DNA from: Caballeronia sp. dw_19
GTDB taxonomy: Bacteria > Pseudomonadota > Gammaproteobacteria > Burkholderiales > Burkholderiaceae
Length of the DNA: 64,000 nucleotides
NCBI RefSeq assembly: GCF_018449515.1
Contig: NZ_JAAVUQ010000005.1
Coordinates: 1 to 64,000 of the forward strand
Reading direction: 5' to 3'
This document shows, piece after piece, positions 60,699-64,000 of the stretch. The notes below the pieces were generated by a model that was given only the letters and a program-made list of their open reading frames with translations, was not told where the DNA came from and searched no databases. The position numbers were made by a program, and so were the translations under genes. Each line of letters starts with the position of its first letter. The first letter of the stretch is position 1.

Positions 60699-62294
60699 AT
60701 GGCGAACACGCTGACCCACGTGCCGCAGGGCATGACCATCACGGCTGACATCAAACCCGGCTACGAGACCATCCTGACGCCCGAGGCGCTTGAATTAGTG
60801 GCAACCCTTCATCGCGCGTTTGAGCCGCGTCGTCAGGCGTTGCTGAAGGCGCGCGCCGAACGCACGAAGCGGCTGGACGCAGGCGAACGCCCGGATTTTC
60901 TTAGCGAAACGCAATCCATCCGCGATGCCGGCTGGACCATCGCACCGTTGCCGAAGGCGCTGGAATGCCGCCGCGTGGAGATCACCGGGCCGGTCGAACG
61001 CAAGATGATCATCAACGCGCTGAACTCCGGCGCGGATTCGTACATGACCGACTTCGAGGATTCGAACACGCCGAACTGGGACAACCAGTTGACCGGCCAT
61101 ATCAACCTGAAGGAAGCGGTACGCGGCACGATTTCGCTGGAACAGAACGGCAAGTCATACAAGCTCAACGATAAAACCGCGACGCTGATCGTGCGTCCGC
61201 GCGGCTGGCATCTCGATGAAAAACACGTGACCGTGGATGGTCAGCGTGTATCGGGCGGCATCTTCGATTTCGCGCTGTTCCTGTTCCACAACGCGAAGGA
61301 GCAACTGGCTCGCGGCGCGGGTCCGTACTTCTATCTGCCGAAGCTGGAAAGCCATCTCGAAGCGCGCCTGTGGAACGAGATCTTCGTGGCCGCGCAGGAG
61401 ATTGTGGGGGTGCCGCGTGGCTCGATTCGGGCGACGGTTCTTATCGAAACCATCCTGGCCGCGTTCGAAATGGATGAGATCCTGTACGAGTTGCGCGAGC
61501 ATTCGTCGGGACTGAACGCCGGCCGCTGGGACTACATCTTTTCCGCGATCAAGAAGTTCAAGAACGACGCCAATTTCTGCCTCGCCGACCGCGCAAAGAT
61601 CACGATGACCGTGCCGTTCATGCGCGCCTATGCGCTGCAATTGTTGAAGACCTGTCATCGGCGTAACGCGCCGGCGATTGGCGGCATGAGCGCGTTGATT
61701 CCGATCAAGAACGACCCGCAAGCCAACGACACAGCCATGGGCGGCGTTCGCTCTGACAAGGCGCGCGATGCCAGCGACGGTTACGACGGCGGATGGGTAG
61801 CGCACCCGGGCCTCGTGCCGATCGCGATGGAAGAGTTCGTGAAGGTGCTCGGCGACAAGCCGAACCAGATCGCGAAGCAACGCGAGGACGTACAAGTCAC
61901 GGCAACCGATCTGCTCGATTTCCGTCCTGAAGATCCCATCACCGAAGGCGGCGTGCGCGGCAATATCAACGTGGGCATCCACTATCTTGGATCGTGGCTC
62001 GCGGGTAACGGCTGCGTGCCGATTCACAACCTGATGGAAGACGCCGCGACCGCGGAAATTTCGCGCTCGCAAGTGTGGCAGTGGATTCGCTCACCGAAAG
62101 GCAAGCTCGACGATGGCCGCAAAGTGACCGCCGACATGGTCCGCGCCTTCACGCAGGAAGAGTTGGTGAAGGTGAAGGCAGTCGTTGCCGGCGACACCGC
62201 GCCGTACGACCGGGCAGCGACTATTTTCGAAGCGATGTCGACATCGGATACGTTCGCGGAGTTTTTGACGTTACCGCTTTACGAAGAGATTTAA
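60699..62294 (+). CDS. aceB: Malate synthase A
   Basis: Condenses glyoxylate with acetyl-CoA. 531 aa, class A length. MTDFEDSNTPNWDNQLTGH, VRPRGWHLDEKHVTVDG and GRWDYIFSAIKKF are conserved. Ribosome site AAGGAG 11 nt upstream. It completes the shunt with aceA, but the two are 5 kb apart with other genes on both strands. Confidence 0.98.
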   Translation: MANTLTHVPQGMTITADIKPGYETILTPEALELVATLHRAFEPRRQALLKARAERTKRLDAGERPDFLSETQSIRDAGWTIAPLPKALECRRVEITGPVERKMIINALNSGADSYMTDFEDSNTPNWDNQLTGHINLKEAVRGTISLEQNGKSYKLNDKTATLIVRPRGWHLDEKHVTVDGQRVSGGIFDFALFLFHNAKEQLARGAGPYFYLPKLESHLEARLWNEIFVAAQEIVGVPRGSIRATVLIETILAAFEMDEILYELREHSSGLNAGRWDYIFSAIKKFKNDANFCLADRAKITMTVPFMRAYALQLLKTCHRRNAPAIGGMSALIPIKNDPQANDTAMGGVRSDKARDASDGYDGGWVAHPGLVPIAMEEFVKVLGDKPNQIAKQREDVQVTATDLLDFRPEDPITEGGVRGNINVGIHYLGSWLAGNGCVPIHNLMEDAATAEISRSQVWQWIRSPKGKLDDGRKVTADMVRAFTQEELVKVKAVVAGDTAPYDRAATIFEAMSTSDTFAEFLTLPLYEEI

Positions 62295-62320
62295 GACCTG
62301 CCGCTGGTCTTCTGTGAAAC

Positions 62321-62352
62321 AAAGCCGCTCTGGAATTCAGGGCGGCTTTTTT
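62321..62352 (+). terminator. Terminator of aceB
   Basis: Stem aaagccgctctg (62321-62332) with cagggcggcttt (62338-62349), one T-G pair, loop of five, then T-run to 62352. Confidence 0.85.
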
Positions 62353-62368
62353 GCGCACGCAGAACAAA

Positions 62369-62794
62369 TCACTGCCTTGATCGTCTTGATCGTCGATACG
62401 CAACCCAATCGCCGTTATCGATACGCGGCAAACCTTCCACCGCCTCCTCGCCGACCGGATAAACCAGACAATCGACAACCTGCGCGCGCCCGTCCATCTG
62501 AACCGTCACCGGCAACCGCTCGCTGCGATACAAGCCGATAACACCCGGCACGATCTCTTCGATTTCATCGAGCACGGGCAGGAGCGTTTCATCGATTCGA
62601 TAGATATCGCCATGCACCGGCCCCGCCACGGAATCAAGCACCAGGCCGGGATACGCGCCGAAGTCGTACAGCCGGCCATTGATATGGCCCGAGCCGATCA
62701 GCATCGGCGCGGCGATCCCGTTACGCTCTGCCGCGAGGCAAATGTCATTGCTCTCGCCCGCTCGCAGCGTGCCGTAGACGAATACGTGTTGCAT
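62369..62794 (-). CDS. Gamma-glutamylcyclotransferase-fold protein
   Basis: 141 aa, AIG2/GGCT-like. HVFVYGTLRAGESND at the N-terminus is the substrate-binding loop; the catalytic Glu is in LDEIEEIVPGV. Probably acts on gamma-glutamyl amines or peptides. Convergent to aceB. Confidence 0.9.
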   Translation of the reverse strand: MQHVFVYGTLRAGESNDICLAAERNGIAAPMLIGSGHINGRLYDFGAYPGLVLDSVAGPVHGDIYRIDETLLPVLDEIEEIVPGVIGLYRSERLPVTVQMDGRAQVVDCLVYPVGEEAVEGLPRIDNGDWVAYRRSRRSRQ

Positions 62795-62921
62795 GCGTTC
62801 ATTCCTTCCATGAAGATTCAGCGCGCATTATGCCAAGTGCATAGAACAGCCGTTAAGTCGTGATTCAAAGCCAATCCCGCCCGATGCATTTAATATCATG
62901 GAGGAGGAGCGCCTAAAAACC

Positions 62922-63782
62922 ATGTTCACGTCCATCGATCAGCCGCTGCAGCCGGAAGAAGTCGAGCATCTCGACATTCCCGCCGAGTCGTCGCCTACGC
63001 TCGCGCATCCCATTCGCGTGCGCTCGCGGCCCGTGCCGGCTGGCGTCCGGATTGCGCGGCACACGCACGCGTGGGCACAGGTCGCGTGCACGACACGGGG
63101 CGTGCTGCGAATCGCGGCGGAAGGCTCGACGTGGATGGTGCCGCCGTCGCGGGCAATCTGGGTCCCGCCGAACGTGACACATGAAGTGGTGATCGTGGAA
63201 GACGCGTTTCTGCGGACTTTGTATATAGACGCGAGCGTAGTGCCGTCGGGACTGGATGCGTGCCGCGTAGTGGAAGTGTCGCCGCTGCTTCGCGAGGTGG
63301 CGGTTGCGCTGGATGACCGTACGATTTCGAGCGAGCGTGAACGGCTGCTCGGCACGCTTGCACTCGATGAAATCACGCGCTCGCGGCCGCTGCCCCTCTC
63401 CATCCCGATGCCTACCGACAAACGCCTGCTGGCATTATGCGAAGCCGTCCTCGCCGACCCTGCTTCCGCCGATTCGCTAGAGCATTGGGCAGCATTCGCC
63501 GGTGCAAGCACTCGCACGATCGCGCGCTTGTTCCGACGTGAACTCGGTGTGAGCTTTTCGCAATGGCGTCAGCAGGCGGTGCTGGCGCGCGCGATTCCGT
63601 TACTGAGCCAGGGCCGACCGCTGTCACAAGTCGCGTTGCTGCTCGGCTATCAAAGTCAGAGCGCCTTTTCCGCGATGTTCAGACGTGCGTTCGGCGAAAG
63701 TCCGCGAGCCTTTTTTGTCCGCGACGGCGAGCCGCGAAACGATACTCAGAACGGCGTTGTCGAGCGAGCGCTGAAACGCTAA
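62922..63782 (+). CDS. AraC-family transcriptional regulator with cupin sensor
   Basis: 286 aa from ATG 62922. An upstream ATG at 62898 adds eight residues, but tttaatat at 62889-62896 looks like the -10, which would put that ATG at or before the start of transcription. Cupin-like domain with RHTHAWAQV and PPNVTHEVVI (about 45-100); C-terminal AraC HTH pair (GVSFSQWRQQAVLARAIPLL and LLLGYQSQSAFSAMFRRAFG). Convergent overlap of 4 bp with the acetyltransferase gene. Confidence 0.92.
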   Translation: MFTSIDQPLQPEEVEHLDIPAESSPTLAHPIRVRSRPVPAGVRIARHTHAWAQVACTTRGVLRIAAEGSTWMVPPSRAIWVPPNVTHEVVIVEDAFLRTLYIDASVVPSGLDACRVVEVSPLLREVAVALDDRTISSERERLLGTLALDEITRSRPLPLSIPMPTDKRLLALCEAVLADPASADSLEHWAAFAGASTRTIARLFRRELGVSFSQWRQQAVLARAIPLLSQGRPLSQVALLLGYQSQSAFSAMFRRAFGESPRAFFVRDGEPRNDTQNGVVERALKR

Positions 63783-64000
63783 ACGCCGCGCACCATATGC
63801 CGGATCGCGCCGAATTGCGCGAGCCGCGAACCCGCGGTTTTATAACCCATGCGGATATAAAGCCGGGCGGCGGGGTTATCGACGAATACGCGCAACTGAG
63901 TCTCCGTTAGTCCACGTGCACGTGCCCATCGGTGCGCGGTATCGAGGAGAAAGGTTCCCGCGCCCGTCCGGCGCCATCCTTCCACCACTTGTACGTCGCG
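63779..64000 (-). CDS. GNAT N-acetyltransferase, partial (N-terminus beyond window)
   Basis: The C-terminal 73 residues are seen, with frame open to the window edge. TGAGTFLLDTAHRWARARG and QLRVFVDNPAARLYIRMGYK are the acetyl-CoA motif A/B region of GNAT proteins. The start lies beyond position 64000. It overlaps the AraC stop by 4 bp on opposite strands. Confidence 0.85.
   Translation of the reverse strand, partial: RDVQVVEGWRRTGAGTFLLDTAHRWARARGLTETQLRVFVDNPAARLYIRMGYKTAGSRLAQFGAIRHMVRGV

Overview
The window is a gene-dense, high-G+C chromosomal segment from a betaproteobacterium of the Burkholderia sensu lato group (Burkholderia, Paraburkholderia or Caballeronia). The evidence is gene order (rpsB-tsf-pyrH-frr-uppS-cdsA-dxr-rseP-bamA-skp-lpxD-fabZ-lpxA-lpxB-rnhB), protein sequence style, and a small protein resembling a Burkholderia-restricted family. 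I see no tRNA, rRNA, CRISPR array, insertion sequence or prophage. The window is mostly core genome, so the second-look signals lie mainly in leaders, repeats, base composition and a few small proteins.

Region 1 (62-16480, minus strand) is the envelope and translation cluster: ribosomal protein S2, EF-Ts, UMP kinase and ribosome recycling factor; then undecaprenyl-PP synthase, CDP-DAG synthase, DXP reductoisomerase, the RseP site-2 protease, BamA, Skp and the first steps of lipid A synthesis; then RNase HII and a TrmH-type RNA methyltransferase. It links isoprenoid carrier, phospholipid, LPS and outer-membrane protein assembly.

Region 2 (16957-23663, plus strand) holds map, glnD and an RluB-type pseudouridine synthase whose N-terminal half is an in-register array of 40-residue Arg/Gly/Asp/Pro-rich repeats, followed by a 79-residue protein with a ParB-like GxRRxxA core.

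Region 3 (23865-31618, minus strand) is smc-zipA-ligA-def: chromosome condensation, division, DNA ligation and N-terminal processing. About the first two thirds of ligA is clearly lower in G+C than its surroundings.

Region 4 (32112-38236, plus) is the lysine/diaminopimelate operon dapC-dapD-arsC-like-dapE, with prmB and a cardiolipin synthase. It converges on a glutathione peroxidase at a perfect 18-bp hairpin.

Region 5 (38928-51861) has the ABC-F protein YheS, a small lineage-type protein, radA, alr, lplT, a thiM-thiE-thiD thiamine salvage operon, and a tightly overlapping minus-strand operon tsaB-rimI-udg-DUF1853. A bacterial acyl-CoA-binding protein is divergent from that operon.

Region 6 (52349-64000) holds a DEAD-box RNA helicase with a long leader and a Gly/Arg-rich tail. 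The glyoxylate shunt genes aceA and aceB follow, separated by a hydrolase/SnoaL/LysR cassette, a universal stress protein, a second LysR regulator and a haloacid dehalogenase-type protein. The window ends with a gamma-glutamylcyclotransferase-fold protein, an AraC regulator and a GNAT acetyltransferase cut by the window edge.
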